From positions 5,813,691 to 5,877,690 of the forward strand of contig NZ_LJYW01000001.1 of assembly GCF_001305515.1 (NCBI RefSeq): DNA of 64,000 bases. The letters run 5' to 3'. Numbering within the stretch: position 1 is the stretch's first letter; each line of letters starts with the position of its first letter. The stretch is from Prosthecodimorpha hirschii. GTDB lineage: Bacteria; Pseudomonadota; Alphaproteobacteria; Rhizobiales; Ancalomicrobiaceae. The notes under the pieces are model-generated. The model searched no databases and had not been told where the DNA came from. It worked only from the letters and a program-made list of their open reading frames with translations. Made by a program: the position numbers and the translations under genes. Positions 51,324 to 62,093 of this stretch are shown piece by piece.

Positions 51324-52201
51324 GCGCATCCGACGGCAAGATGCCGGCGCCCGACGGCCTTCGGCGGCGCGAACTCCGCCTGCGCATCCTCTCGGCCCTG
51401 GTCATGGTGCCGGTCGCGCTCGGCGCGACGATCTGGGGCGGCGCCGCCTTCGGCGCCCTGACGGCGCTCGCCTCGGCCCTGATCTTCCTGGAATGGACCG
51501 CGATCGTCACCCGCAACAAGGCGTCGCGGATCACCACCATCGGCGCCGTGCTGATCGTCGTCGCGATCGTGCTCGACGCCCATGCCCAGCCGAATCGCGC
51601 CATCGTCACCGCGACGCTCGCCTGGCTCCTGGTCGCCGTTGCGGCCTACCGGCTGGAAGCCGGCAGCAAGCGGTCCTGGCTCGCCGTCGGTCCCGGCTAT
51701 GCGCTGCTGCCCGGTCTGGCGCTGGTCAGCCTGCGCAGCGACCATCCGCTCGGCCTGACGGCGGTGCTGTTCCTGTTCGCGATCGTCTGGTCGACCGATA
51801 TCGCCGCCTATTTCACGGGGCGCGCCCTCGGCGGCCCGAAGCTGTGGCCGGCCGTCTCGCCCAACAAGACCTGGTCGGGCGCGCTCGGCGGCCTGGCGGC
51901 GGCGGTCGCTGCCGGCTCGGCGGTGGCGGCGGTCGGCGACGTGCCGCGGCTCCTGCCGCTCGTCGGCGTGGCCGCCGTCCTGTCGGTCGCCAGCCAGGCC
52001 GGCGACCTGTTCGAATCGGCGGTCAAGCGCCGGTTCGGCGTGAAGGATTCGGGCAGCATCATTCCCGGCCATGGCGGCGTCATGGACCGGCTCGACGGGC
52101 TGATCTTCGCCGCGGTGGTCGCCGCCGCGATCGGGCTCTGGCGGGCGCCGGAAGCGCCTCTGGCGCGGGGGCTGCTCGCCCAGGGCCTGCTGGCATGGTG
52201 A
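51320..52201 (+). CDS. cdsA: Phosphatidate cytidylyltransferase
   Basis: A 293-residue inner-membrane enzyme making CDP-diacylglycerol. About eight membrane spans and the C-terminal signature [26 protein letters not shown] are present, plus [13 protein letters not shown] and [12 protein letters not shown]. It overlaps uppS by ATGA and the dxr start by 7 bases, indicating a tightly packed operon. Confidence 0.97.
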   Translation: MSASDGKMPAPDGLRRRELRLRILSALVMVPVALGATIWGGAAFGALTALASALIFLEWTAIVTRNKASRITTIGAVLIVVAIVLDAHAQPNRAIVTATLAWLLVAVAAYRLEAGSKRSWLAVGPGYALLPGLALVSLRSDHPLGLTAVLFLFAIVWSTDIAAYFTGRALGGPKLWPAVSPNKTWSGALGGLAAAVAAGSAVAAVGDVPRLLPLVGVAAVLSVASQAGDLFESAVKRRFGVKDSGSIIPGHGGVMDRLDGLIFAAVVAAAIGLWRAPEAPLARGLLAQGLLAW

Positions 52202-53436
52202 GTTTCGACTTCTCGCCCGACGCCGAACCGCCCTTCGCCATGCCGGCCGCCGCCGGCCCGCGCCGGATCACGCTGCTCGGCGCGACCGGCTCGATCGGCC
52301 GGTCCACCCTCGATCTGGTCGGCCGCGAGCCGGAGCGCTTCCGCATCGAAAGCATGGTCGCCGGGCGCGATCTGGCCGGGCTGGTCGCGGCCGCGCGCAG
52401 CTTCCGGCCGGCGCGGGCCGTGCTCGCCGATCCGTCGCTGCATGGGGCGCTGAAGGATGCGCTGGCCGGCACCGGCATCGAGGCCGCCGCCGGCCCGAAC
52501 GCGGTGCTGGAAGCCGCCGCCGCGCCGGCTGACCTGGTCGTCGCCGCCATCGTGGGGGCGGCCGGGCTCGGGCCGACGCTCGCCGCGGTCCATGCCGGCC
52601 TGCCGATCGCGCTCGCCACCAAGGAATGCCTGGTCGCCGCCGGCCGGCTGTTCATGGCGGCGGCGGCGCGCCACAAGGCGCGCGTCCTGCCGCTCGACAG
52701 CGAGCACAACGCCATCTTCCAGGGCTTCGAGGCCGGCAACGCGGCCGCGGTCGAGCGGATCGTGCTGACCGCCTCCGGCGGCCCGTTCCGGACCGCCACA
52801 GTCGCCGAGATGGCCCGGGCGACACCCGAGCAGGCGTTGAAACACCCCAACTACGCCATGGGATCGCGCATCACCATCGACAGCGCGACCCTGTTGAACA
52901 AAGGCCTCGAAGTCATTGAGGCGCATCATCTGTTCGGCATTCCGGGCGACCGGATCGACGTGCTCGTCCATCCCCAGCAGCTGGTCCACGGCATGGTCGC
53001 CTATGGCGACGGTTCGCTGGTCGCCGGCCTCGCCGCGCCCGACATGCGCACGCCGATCGCCCATTGCCTGAACTGGCCGGATCGCGGCCGGGCACCGACC
53101 CGCCGGCTCGATCTCGGCGAGATCGGCACGCTGACCTTCGAGAAGCCCGATCTCGTCCGCTTCCCGGCCCTCGGGCTCGCCTACCGGGCGCTCGCCGCCG
53201 GCGGCGGCGCCTCGGCGGTCCTGAACGCCGCCGACGAGATCGCGGTCGCCGCCTTTCTCGACCGCCGGATCGGCTTCCTCGACATCGCCCGCCTCGTCGA
53301 GGCGACCCTCGATCGGGCCTCGGCCGCCGGGCTCTTCGCCGAGCCCGCCGACCTCGATGCGGTCGCGATGGTCGACGCCCAGGCGCGGCGGCTCGCCGAC
53401 GAAATTCTTCCCCATCTTGCCGCAAAGACCGGATAG
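52195..53436 (+). CDS. dxr: 1-deoxy-D-xylulose-5-phosphate reductoisomerase
   Basis: A 413-residue NADPH enzyme for the second step of the MEP isoprenoid pathway. ITLLGATGSIGRSTLDL forms the cofactor-binding start. ALATKECLVAAG, LPLDSEHNAIFQ (metal-binding Asp/Glu), TASGGPFR, HPNYAMGSRITIDSATLLNKGLEVIEAHHLF and HPQQLVHGMV are all present. The ATG at 52195 overlaps cdsA; a GTG one codon later is equally possible. Product feeds UppS substrate supply. Confidence 0.98.
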   Translation: MVSFDFSPDAEPPFAMPAAAGPRRITLLGATGSIGRSTLDLVGREPERFRIESMVAGRDLAGLVAAARSFRPARAVLADPSLHGALKDALAGTGIEAAAGPNAVLEAAAAPADLVVAAIVGAAGLGPTLAAVHAGLPIALATKECLVAAGRLFMAAAARHKARVLPLDSEHNAIFQGFEAGNAAAVERIVLTASGGPFRTATVAEMARATPEQALKHPNYAMGSRITIDSATLLNKGLEVIEAHHLFGIPGDRIDVLVHPQQLVHGMVAYGDGSLVAGLAAPDMRTPIAHCLNWPDRGRAPTRRLDLGEIGTLTFEKPDLVRFPALGLAYRALAAGGGASAVLNAADEIAVAAFLDRRIGFLDIARLVEATLDRASAAGLFAEPADLDAVAMVDAQARRLADEILPHLAAKTG

Positions 53437-53502
53437 GGAAAGTTCACGGATATTGGCCAGGATCATCCCGGCCCGCCGCGGCGGGCCGGTCGAGAGGGCG
53501 AC

Positions 53503-54654
53503 ATGGAACTTCTATCGGTGATCGGCGGCACGCTCTGGACGGCGATCAGCTACGGCGTGCCGTTCCTGTTTGTGCTGACCGTGGTGGTGTTCATCCACGA
53601 GCTGGGTCACTTCCAGGTCGCGCGCTGGTGCGGCGTCGCGATCGAGACCTTCTCGATCGGCTTCGGCCGCGAACTCTTCGGCTGGAACGACCGCCACGGC
53701 ACGCGCTGGCGGATCGCCGCCATTCCGCTCGGCGGCTACGTGAAGTTCGAGGGCGACGAGAATGCCGCCTCCAAGCCGGCCGCCGGCGCGCTCGACGGCC
53801 TCAGCGCGGACCAGCGCGCGCGCAATTTCCACGGCCAGCCGGTGTGGAAGCGGGCCGCGATCGTGGTCGCCGGCCCGCTGGCGAACTTCATCCTGGCGAT
53901 CGCGATCTTCTCGGTCGTCTTCGGCCTGGAAGGCCGTCAGGTGACGCTGCCCTACGTGGCCGCCGTCATCGAGGGCGGCGTCGCCGAGAAGGCCGGCATC
54001 AAGGCCGGCGACCGCATCGACGCGATCAACGGCGTCGCCATGGAGAGCTTCAACGACCTGATCCGGGCGGTGTCCGGGGCGGCCGGCGATCGGCTCGACA
54101 TCCGCATCGAGCGCGACGGCCGCCTGATCGACATCGCGGCGGTGCCCGAGCAGGTCGCCCAGCAGACCAGCCTCGGCATCCAGCGGCGCGCCATGCTCGG
54201 CGTGCGCAAGAGCGACCTGCCCGAACATCAGCGCCACGAGACCTTCTCGCCGCTCGGTGCCGTCAGGGCCGGCATCGCCCAGAACAACCTGATCATCGAG
54301 CAGACGCTCGCCTTCTTCGGGCGGCTGTTCACCGGCCGCGAGCATGTCGATCAGATCAGCGGCATCGGGCGCATCGCCCAGGCCTCCGGCGAGACCGCCA
54401 AGGCGGGATTCGTCGCCCTGATCATGTGGCTCGGCTACATCTCGACCTCGATCGGCCTTTTGAACCTGATGCCGATTCCCGTCCTCGACGGCGGACATCT
54501 GGTTTTTTACACGCTTGAGGCGATTCGCGGCCGACCGCTCTCCGAAAGAGTGCAGGAGTATACCTTCCGGTTCGGCCTCGCGATCGTGCTCATGTTGATG
54601 ATCGTCGCCAACTGGAACGATGTGGTTCACTTCGCTTCGCGGGCGGCCGGGTGA
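53503..54654 (+). CDS. rseP: RIP metalloprotease RseP (site-2 protease family)
   Basis: A 383-residue inner-membrane zinc protease that cleaves anti-sigma factor in envelope-stress signalling. The HELGH zinc motif is at about residues 32-36 within VVVFIHELGHFQVARW. IPLGGYVKFEGDE follows, then one clear PDZ domain (about 140-220, GGVAEKAGIKAGDRIDAING) and the C-terminal NLMPIPVLDGGH with the third zinc ligand. The typical four membrane spans are seen. GAGAGGG precedes the ATG. Confidence 0.97.
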   Translation: MELLSVIGGTLWTAISYGVPFLFVLTVVVFIHELGHFQVARWCGVAIETFSIGFGRELFGWNDRHGTRWRIAAIPLGGYVKFEGDENAASKPAAGALDGLSADQRARNFHGQPVWKRAAIVVAGPLANFILAIAIFSVVFGLEGRQVTLPYVAAVIEGGVAEKAGIKAGDRIDAINGVAMESFNDLIRAVSGAAGDRLDIRIERDGRLIDIAAVPEQVAQQTSLGIQRRAMLGVRKSDLPEHQRHETFSPLGAVRAGIAQNNLIIEQTLAFFGRLFTGREHVDQISGIGRIAQASGETAKAGFVALIMWLGYISTSIGLLNLMPIPVLDGGHLVFYTLEAIRGRPLSERVQEYTFRFGLAIVLMLMIVANWNDVVHFASRAAG

Positions 54655-54695
54655 GCCGGCTCGGGCGCCGGGCAGCCGGAATCCGCGCAAATCCG

Positions 54696-54712
54696 CTATT
54701 CTCAATGAATAG
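54696..54712. promoter_or_regulatory. 17-base palindrome upstream of bamA
   Basis: CTATTCTCAATGAATAG, with arms CTATTC/GAATAG, lies in the 226-base gap between rseP and bamA, in an AT-rich patch. It could be a regulator site or part of a bamA promoter. No T-run follows, so it is not an rseP terminator. Confidence 0.4.
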
Positions 54713-54880
54713 AGGCGTTTGCATCGGGCGTTCCGGGGCGTGGCTGATGGGCAACGGTAGGGTTGGATAGTCCGACCGAGGGGGTCTCCTCGGCTTGCGC
54801 AGGCTCCAAAAGCCTGTACAACACAAGACAACGACGGTGGGAATCCATCGACAGGCGGTTCGCTTCGCGTGCCGACGGAC

Positions 54881-57406
54881 ATGAAAAGACAGGGCTTCGA
54901 TTCGATGCGAGCTTTCTCGACAGTCGTACGCAAGACGGCCTTCGCGGCAGCCTTCCTGACCTTCGTCCCGGTTGCGGGGCCAGGTTTTGAGGTTCTCGGC
55001 GTCAGCGTGGCGCGAGCGGAGGTGGTCTCCACGGTGGTCGTTCGCGGCAACCAGCGGGTCGAGGCCGAGTCGGTCCGGTCCTACATCTCGATCCGGCCCG
55101 GCAAGCCGTTCACGCCGCGTGAAGTCGACGACAGCCTGAAGGCGCTCTACGCGTCCGGCCTCTTCTCCGATGTTCAGATCCAGCAGCAGGGTGGCCAGCT
55201 GGTCATCACGGTGGCCGAAAGTCCGCTGATCAACCGGATCTCCTTCGAGGGCAACAAGCGTCTGACCGACGAGCAGCTCGGTTCGGTCATCGACTCCAAG
55301 GCGCGCGGCTTCCTGTCGCGGTCGAAGGTCCAGAGCGACGTGCAGCGTCTGCTCGAGGCCTACCGCCGCAACGGCCGCTTCCGGGCCAATGTCGAGCCGA
55401 AGATCATCGAGCTGCCGGACAACCGCGTCAATCTCGTGTTCGAGTTCGACGAGGGCGACAAGACCGCCGTGTCCCGCATCTCCTTCTCGGGCAACAAGTC
55501 CTTCTCCGACGGCCGCCTGCGCGACGTGGTCAAGACCCGCGAGACCGGCCTGCTCGGCTTCATCCGGACCACCGACTCCTACGATCCGGACCGCCTGGGC
55601 CAGGACCAGGAAGCGCTGCGCAAGTTCTACACCAAGAACGGCTATGCCGATTTCCGCATCGTGTCGGCCAGCGCCGATCTCGATCGCGAGCGGAACGTGT
55701 TCTTCGTGACCTTCGCGGTCGACGAGGGCGAGCTCTACCGCTTCGGTGCCATCGACGTGCAGACGACCCTGCCGGAACTGACGCCGGACCGCCTGATGAA
55801 GGTGATCCGCTCCTCGCCGGGTTCGGTCTACAGCGCCGAAGACATCGAGAAGTCGATGGAGGAGATCGTCGTCGAGGCCTCCAAGAACGGCTACGCCTTC
55901 GCGCAGGTTCGTCCGCGTGCGGTTCGCGATGCCGCGACCAAGACCATCGCGATCACCTACTATGTCGATGAAGGTCCGCGCACCTATGTCGAGCGGATCA
56001 ATGTCCGCGGCAACAACCGGACGCGCGACTACGTCATCCGGCGCGAGTTCGACATTGCCGAGGGCGATGCCTACAACAAGGCCTTCGTCACCCGCGCCGA
56101 ACGCCGCTTGAACCGGCTGAACTTCTTCAAGTCGGTGCGCGTGACCACCGAGCAGGGCAGCGCCCCGGACCGGATCGTGCTGAACGTGGATGTCGACGAG
56201 CAGTCGACCGGCGAGTTCGGCTTCGGTGCCGGCTACTCGTCGGCGGAAGGCTTCATCGGCGACGTGTCGCTGCAGGAGCGCAACTTCCTCGGCCGCGGCC
56301 AGTTCATCCGCGCCTCGGTCCAGTTCGGCGAGTCCCAGCACGGCTACTCGTTCTCCTTCACCGAGCCCTACTTCCTCGGTCGCCGTATCTCGGCCGGCTT
56401 CGATCTCTACACGACCCATTACGAGCCGACCTACTTCCGCTCCTATTCGGAAGACACCAAGGGTGCGACGGTTCGCCTGGGCTTCCCGATCACCGAGAAC
56501 CTGACGATCGGACCGAGCTACTCGCTCTACTCCCAGAACATCATGCTGGCGAAGTCGCAGATCGACGGCCGCTACACCAACGGCGAAGCCTCGATCGCGT
56601 ACAAGCAGTATCTGTCCCAGGGACACAAGGGCGCGAGCATCTTCAATCCGTGCCCGGGTGGCGGCAGCTGCGAGCGCTACACCGTCACGTCGATGCCGTC
56701 GTTCAACATCGTCTACAATTCGGTCGACAACATCCAGTTCCCGCGTGACGGCTTCTACGTGAAGCTGCAGACGGACTTCGCCGGCCTCGGCGGCGATGTC
56801 TCCTTCCTGCGCAGCACGCTCGATGCCCGCTACTATCGCGAGCTCTATTCGGACTGGGGCACGGTCGGCATGCTGCGCTTCCGCGCCGGCCACATCCAGG
56901 GCATCGGCGACAATGTCGGCCTGATCAACAACTTCTTCCAGGGCGGCGAGACGATCCGCGGCTTCGCGACTTCCGGCTACGGCCCGCGCGACATCACGAA
57001 GATCAACGACCCGAACAAGAAGAACGACGCCTACCGCATCAACGAAGCCCTCGGTGGCCGGACCTACTGGTCGGCGACGGCGGAAGCCACCACGCCGTTC
57101 CCGTTCACCCCGGAAGAGTTCGGCCTCTACTGGTCGGTCTTCGCCGACGCGGGCAGCCTGTTCAACGTCGACTCCAGTGGCCTGCCGAAGCAGGGCACCG
57201 CGATCTACAAGAACAACAACCAGAACGGCACCCAGATCGGCAAGTTCACCTATGTGGACGATGCCGCGATCCGCTCCTCCGCCGGCTTCGGCGTGGTGTG
57301 GCGCTCGCCCTTCGGTCCGCTGCGCGCCGACTTCGGCTGGGCCCTCACCAAGGGCAAGGCCGATCAGGTCCAGGTCTTCCGCTTCAGCGGCGGCACCCAG
57401 TTCTGA
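54881..57406 (+). CDS. bamA: Outer membrane protein assembly factor BamA
   Basis: An approximately 841-residue Omp85 protein, the core of the beta-barrel assembly machine. The N-terminal signal region (STVVRKTAFAAAFLTFVP, cleavage near ARAE/VVS) precedes five POTRA domains (about 45-365; repeats such as VVVRGNQRVEAESVRSYI and RISFEGNKRLTDEQL). The 16-strand barrel follows, with FSFTEPYFLGRRISAG and the lid-lock-type GGETIRGF (VRGF/IRGF) motif. It ends in Phe (FSGGTQF), the beta-signal. The ATG at 54881 was chosen; GTG 54869 and ATG 54905 are alternatives. A strong terminator follows. Confidence 0.97.
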   Translation: MKRQGFDSMRAFSTVVRKTAFAAAFLTFVPVAGPGFEVLGVSVARAEVVSTVVVRGNQRVEAESVRSYISIRPGKPFTPREVDDSLKALYASGLFSDVQIQQQGGQLVITVAESPLINRISFEGNKRLTDEQLGSVIDSKARGFLSRSKVQSDVQRLLEAYRRNGRFRANVEPKIIELPDNRVNLVFEFDEGDKTAVSRISFSGNKSFSDGRLRDVVKTRETGLLGFIRTTDSYDPDRLGQDQEALRKFYTKNGYADFRIVSASADLDRERNVFFVTFAVDEGELYRFGAIDVQTTLPELTPDRLMKVIRSSPGSVYSAEDIEKSMEEIVVEASKNGYAFAQVRPRAVRDAATKTIAITYYVDEGPRTYVERINVRGNNRTRDYVIRREFDIAEGDAYNKAFVTRAERRLNRLNFFKSVRVTTEQGSAPDRIVLNVDVDEQSTGEFGFGAGYSSAEGFIGDVSLQERNFLGRGQFIRASVQFGESQHGYSFSFTEPYFLGRRISAGFDLYTTHYEPTYFRSYSEDTKGATVRLGFPITENLTIGPSYSLYSQNIMLAKSQIDGRYTNGEASIAYKQYLSQGHKGASIFNPCPGGGSCERYTVTSMPSFNIVYNSVDNIQFPRDGFYVKLQTDFAGLGGDVSFLRSTLDARYYRELYSDWGTVGMLRFRAGHIQGIGDNVGLINNFFQGGETIRGFATSGYGPRDITKINDPNKKNDAYRINEALGGRTYWSATAEATTPFPFTPEEFGLYWSVFADAGSLFNVDSSGLPKQGTAIYKNNNQNGTQIGKFTYVDDAAIRSSAGFGVVWRSPFGPLRADFGWALTKGKADQVQVFRFSGGTQF

Positions 57407-57436
57407 TCCAGGCTTCGGCCGGACCGCTTCGATCAA

Positions 57437-57461
57437 GGCCGCCCAACCGGGCGGCCTTTTT
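57437..57461 (+). terminator. Intrinsic terminator after bamA
   Basis: Stem GGCCGCCC / GGGCGGCC (57437-57444, 57449-57456) with loop AACC and TTTTT directly after. It is a textbook rho-independent terminator 31 bases past the bamA stop. Confidence 0.92.
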
Positions 57462-57547
57462 CGTGTGCGGGATGCCCCGGCGGCGCTGTCCGCACCTCGG
57501 TTCTCGACGGGGGCGGGAAACGGCCCGGATGTCGGGGTGCGGGCATG

Positions 57548-57580
57548 AAAAGGCCCCGCGTCCGGATCGGAGGCGGGGCC
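57548..57580 (-). terminator. Minus-strand terminator hairpin, repeat copy 1
   Basis: Stem GGCCCCGC / GCGGGGCC (57552-57559, 57573-57580). On the minus strand it is followed by TTTT (complement of 57548-57551). It is the most distal of three equivalent hairpins downstream of rimO. Confidence 0.7.
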
Positions 57581-57689
57581 TGGCGAGGGCGGCCTTTTTC
57601 ATGTGCGGGGAATGCCCCGGTGGCGCTGTCCGCACCTCGGTTCGCGGCGGGGGGGCGCGAAACGGCCCGGATGTCGGTGTGCGGGCATG

Positions 57690-57723
57690 AAAAAGGCCCC
57701 GCGTCCGGATCGGAGGCGGGGCC
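57690..57723 (-). terminator. Minus-strand terminator hairpin, repeat copy 2
   Basis: Same stem GGCCCCGC / GCGGGGCC (57695-57702, 57716-57723) followed on the minus strand by TTTTT (complement of 57690-57694). Confidence 0.7.
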
Positions 57724-57827
57724 TTGCGAGGGCGGCCTTTTTCGTGTGTGGGATGCCCCGCGGCGGTGTCCGCACCTCGGTTCGCGACGGGGGCGCGAAA
57801 CGGCCTGGATGTCGGGGCGCTGGCATG

Positions 57828-57860
57828 AAAAAGCCCCGCGTCCGGATCGGAGGCGGGGCC
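57828..57860 (-). terminator. Minus-strand terminator hairpin, repeat copy 3 (first met after rimO)
   Basis: Stem GCCCCGC / GCGGGGC (57833-57839, 57853-57859) followed on the minus strand by TTTTT. It lies about 210 bases past the rimO stop and is the likely main terminator of the rimO transcript. Confidence 0.75.
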
Positions 57861-58069
57861 TGGCCACTTCGGTCTGTTGGCGATGACGGCTGCGACCGCC
57901 GTCCGGCTCTGCGCCCCGCCGTCAGAATGGCGGGCCGGCGGGTCCCGGATCCCGGAAAGGTCTACCGGGGGCGCCGCGCCATCGGGGCGGCGCGGCGTGA
58001 GTGGTGGCCCGCAAGGCGCTTCTACGAGGTGCCCGATGGCCGAAGGCGCAAGTCAGTCGACGGCGCATG

Positions 58070-59425
<1,356 letters not shown>

Positions 59426-59573
59426 GGGGAAGCGTCCTGGCGATGGGCCCTGGCCGTCGCGATACGGCGTCCGGCGGTCGCGAAAGGGGCGGCGTGCGGC
59501 GTGGCGGAGAGAGGCCGCCTTCGGCCCAAACGCCGACGGCGCGGCATCGCTGCCGCGCGCATTGGCGTTGTTC

Positions 59574-60311
59574 TTAGCCCGCTTTGCGCGAAATGCAATC
59601 CTCGACCGCCCGCGCGACCAGATCGGCGACCTCCAGGTCGGTGCCGATCGCCGCGACATGGTGCAGGATGCCGGGCCGTTCGGCGACCAGCGTCGCCACG
59701 TCGTCGAGCGCGTGGGTGCCCTCGGAGGCGAAGAAGCCGAGCACGATCTCCGGATCGACCGCCGCGAAGGCCTCGCCGACGAAGGGTGCCTCCTCGATGA
59801 AGCCGAGATGGATCGAGCCGAGCCCGCGCCAGCCGAGTTCGGCCGCCACCGCCTCGGCGCGCTGGCGCGAGGCCGGCTGCCCGGTCCCGGAGCCGTGCGC
59901 GACCATCAGGATGCGGAAATCCGCCGGCACCCGGCCGCCCTGCAGCGCCGCCACGGCGCGCAGGCGATGCTCGATCAGGTCGACCAGGCGCGGGTCGAGG
60001 CCGAACGGGGTCAGCCGCTCGACCGTCGCGAAGCCGGAGGCCGCGAGCCGCTGCGGCAGCCGCTCGCGCACGAAATAGCCGTCGGCCATGAAGAAGGGAT
60101 AGACCGCGACGGTACCCTCCGCCGCCGCCCCGAGCCGCGTCCGCGCCGCCGCGAAGGTCTCCGGCTCCTTCAGCACCGCCCAGTCGACCGGCAGGTCGAG
60201 CCGCCGCGCCAGCCGTTCGGCGACCGCCCGGACGCTGTCGTTGCGCTTCCAGTCGCCCCCGTCGCCATGGGCGGCAAGAAGCAGGGCGGTGATCGGCGGA
60301 TCGAGGCTCAA
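59574..60311 (-). CDS. Sirohydrochlorin chelatase, CbiX family (two-domain)
   Basis: About 245 residues with two CbiX half-domains. The first has [12 protein letters not shown], with the metal-binding His, and [19 protein letters not shown]. The second has [20 protein letters not shown] and [11 protein letters not shown]. Such proteins insert cobalt or iron/nickel into sirohydrochlorin for cobalamin, siroheme or related tetrapyrroles. No cobalamin or siroheme genes adjoin. The start is uncertain: TTG at 60311 gives a family-like N-terminus, while GTG 60353 or TTG 60371 would add 14-20 Pro/Arg-rich residues. It lies 148 bases upstream of rimO on the same strand. Confidence 0.87.
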   Translation of the reverse strand: MSLDPPITALLLAAHGDGGDWKRNDSVRAVAERLARRLDLPVDWAVLKEPETFAAARTRLGAAAEGTVAVYPFFMADGYFVRERLPQRLAASGFATVERLTPFGLDPRLVDLIEHRLRAVAALQGGRVPADFRILMVAHGSGTGQPASRQRAEAVAAELGWRGLGSIHLGFIEEAPFVGEAFAAVDPEIVLGFFASEGTHALDDVATLVAERPGILHHVAAIGTDLEVADLVARAVEDCISRKAG

Positions 60312-60999
60312 GGCGGGTCGGGTCCGGTTGGTCGGGTCCTCCCCATATGGCACCGGCCGGCCGGCCGGCAAGGGCGCGGCGGGTACAGGTGCGGACGAAA
60401 GGCGGGAAAGCCGCGACCCGCACGTCTACCGGTGCTCCCAGGCGACGCCGTCGTCCAGCAGGCCGTCGTCCGGCAGGCCGTCGACCAGCAGCCGTCTCGT
60501 CACCGCCCATGTGCTCTCCAGATCGAGCACGGCCTCGGCCGGATAGTCCCCCTCCCGGCCGCGCCCCACATGCTGCGGCGCGCTGCCGATCACGTTTGGT
60601 CGGGACGAGAGCGGCGGGCAGGGCGGTTGCGACGGCATCGGCCGGCCCGCGAGTCCGGCCGGGATGGTCCTTCCGGACCGCGCGCGGGGGACGGTCGTCC
60701 CCGCGCGGGCCTCCGGTCCGGCGGCCCCCGGCGCCCCCGCAGACCGTCGGCTGAGGATTCTCGGCAGCGGCTGTTTCCATCCGGATTTGAAATGCGGTAG
60801 GAGAGTCCGTCTTCCGGCCGGGGTTCGCGGGCCCGAGCCTGTCCCGCAGGGGATGCGGCACGCAAGGCGGCCATCGGGCCGGGGGGCGACGGGGGGCTTG
60901 GCTCAGGCCTCCGGTCCGGCCCAAGCCTGCCCGCCCGTTCCTGCCTCGCCGCAGTCCCGGATCATCCTTCCGCATCCCGCCTTCGGAACCCAGCGCCTC
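60312..60999. other. Divergent intergenic region with doubtful small open frame
   Basis: About 690 bases between cbiX and lpxD. A 70-residue minus-strand frame at 60426-60638 ends in ESTWAVTRRLLVDGLPDDGL and contains short CCGTCGTCC-type repeats. It lacks a clear ribosome site and family, and is left as a possible gene only. No promoter or terminator could be assigned with confidence, though lpxD needs its own promoter here because bamA transcription ends at 57461. Confidence 0.4.
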
Positions 61000-62088
61000 A
61001 TGCCCGATCCCGCCTTCTTTCCCCGCCCGCGCGCCGTGGCTCTCGAGGAAATCGCGGCCTGGTGCGGCGGACGACTGGTCGATCCGGCCCAGGCCTATGT
61101 GACGGTCTCGGGCGTGGCGCCGCTGGATGCGGCCGGCGACGGCGATCTCGCCTTCCTGGACAATCAGAAATATCTCGGCCAGCTCGCCGCGACTCACGCG
61201 ACCGCCTGCCTGGTCCACCCGCGCTTCGTCGGCCGCGTGCCGCGCGATGTGGCCGCGATCGAGACGGCGGAGCCCTATCGGGCCTTCGCGACCGTGCTGG
61301 CCAGGCTCTATCCGGCCGCCTACCGTCTCGAGGGTGCCTATGGCGGTCATGCCGGGCACATCTCGGAAGGTGCGCATATCCATGCCTCGGCGCGGCTGGA
61401 ACCGGGCGTCACGGTCGAGCCCGGCGCGGTGATCGGCGCCCGGGCGGAGATCGGCACCGGCACGACGATCGGCGCCGGCACGGTGATCGGCCATGACTGC
61501 CGCATCGGCCGCAACTGCCATATCGGCCCGAACGCGACGCTGATTCACAGCCTGATCGGCAACCGGGTGACCATCCATGGCGGCGCCCGGCTCGGCCAGG
61601 ACGGCTTCGGCTTCGCGATGGGGCCGCGCGGCCACCAGAAGGTGCCGCAGATCGGCCGGGTGGTCGTGCAGGACGATGTCGAGATCGGCGCCAACACCAC
61701 GATCGACCGCGGCGCCACGCGCGACACGATCATCGGCGAGGGCACCAAGATCGACAACCTGGTGCAGATCGCCCACAACGTGGTGATCGGACGCCATTGT
61801 GTGATCGTGTCCCAGGTCGGCATCTCCGGCTCGACCACGCTGGAGGATTTCGTCGTGGTGGCCGGGCAGGCCGGCCTGGTCGGCCATGTCCGCGTCGGCG
61901 CCGGCGCCCAGATCGGCGCCCAGTCCGGCGTCACCGGCGACGTTCCGCCCCGGGCCCGGATCGGCGGCACGCCGGCCCGGCCGATGACGCAATGGGCCCG
62001 CGAGATTGCCAGCCTCAAGCGGCTGGCCGAACGACGCCCCGGGCGCACCCCGACGGGTGCCGCCGAAGGGCAAGAGCAAGAGGGATAG
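61000..62088 (+). CDS. lpxD: UDP-3-O-(3-hydroxyacyl)glucosamine N-acyltransferase
   Basis: A 362-residue left-handed beta-helix acyltransferase for the third step of lipid A synthesis. The N-terminal uridine-binding domain (about 10-105) contains [21 protein letters not shown]. Hexapeptide repeats (about 115-330) include [23 protein letters not shown] and the catalytic-His region [17 protein letters not shown], with a C-terminal helix after [13 protein letters not shown]. First of lpxD-fabZ-lpxA-lpxI; fabZ starts 5 bases after its stop. Confidence 0.97.
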   Translation: MPDPAFFPRPRAVALEEIAAWCGGRLVDPAQAYVTVSGVAPLDAAGDGDLAFLDNQKYLGQLAATHATACLVHPRFVGRVPRDVAAIETAEPYRAFATVLARLYPAAYRLEGAYGGHAGHISEGAHIHASARLEPGVTVEPGAVIGARAEIGTGTTIGAGTVIGHDCRIGRNCHIGPNATLIHSLIGNRVTIHGGARLGQDGFGFAMGPRGHQKVPQIGRVVVQDDVEIGANTTIDRGATRDTIIGEGTKIDNLVQIAHNVVIGRHCVIVSQVGISGSTTLEDFVVVAGQAGLVGHVRVGAGAQIGAQSGVTGDVPPRARIGGTPARPMTQWAREIASLKRLAERRPGRTPTGAAEGQEQEG

Positions 62089-62093
62089 ACGCG

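Larger units (their letters stand above)
57451..57865. repeat. Three tandem ~140-bp repeats carrying terminator hairpins
   Basis: Three direct copies start at 57451, 57589 and 57732 (periods 138 and 143). Each runs from GCGGCCTTTTTC through a shared GTCCGCACCTCGGTTC and GATGTCGG to a GC-rich hairpin. Copies are mostly identical with small indels. The unit begins with the 3' arm and T-run of the bamA terminator and ends with an A-run plus hairpin that is a minus-strand terminator. Open frames through it are by-products of composition. Confidence 0.9.

Noticed and set aside
54590-57436. 948-residue minus-strand open frame
   Set aside because: It lies wholly antisense to bamA; long antisense frames arise from GC-rich third positions, and the product shows no domain.
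57451-57865. CRISPR-like tandem structure
   Set aside because: Units are about 140 bases with no short repeat/unique spacer alternation and no cas genes nearby.
57384-57886. Several short open frames on both strands
   Set aside because: They read through the tandem terminator repeats and repeat the same residues each unit; non-coding repeat explains them.
60426-60638. 70-residue minus-strand frame upstream of cbiX
   Set aside because: No ribosome site, no family and repeat-derived sequence; kept only as a note in the intergenic entry.
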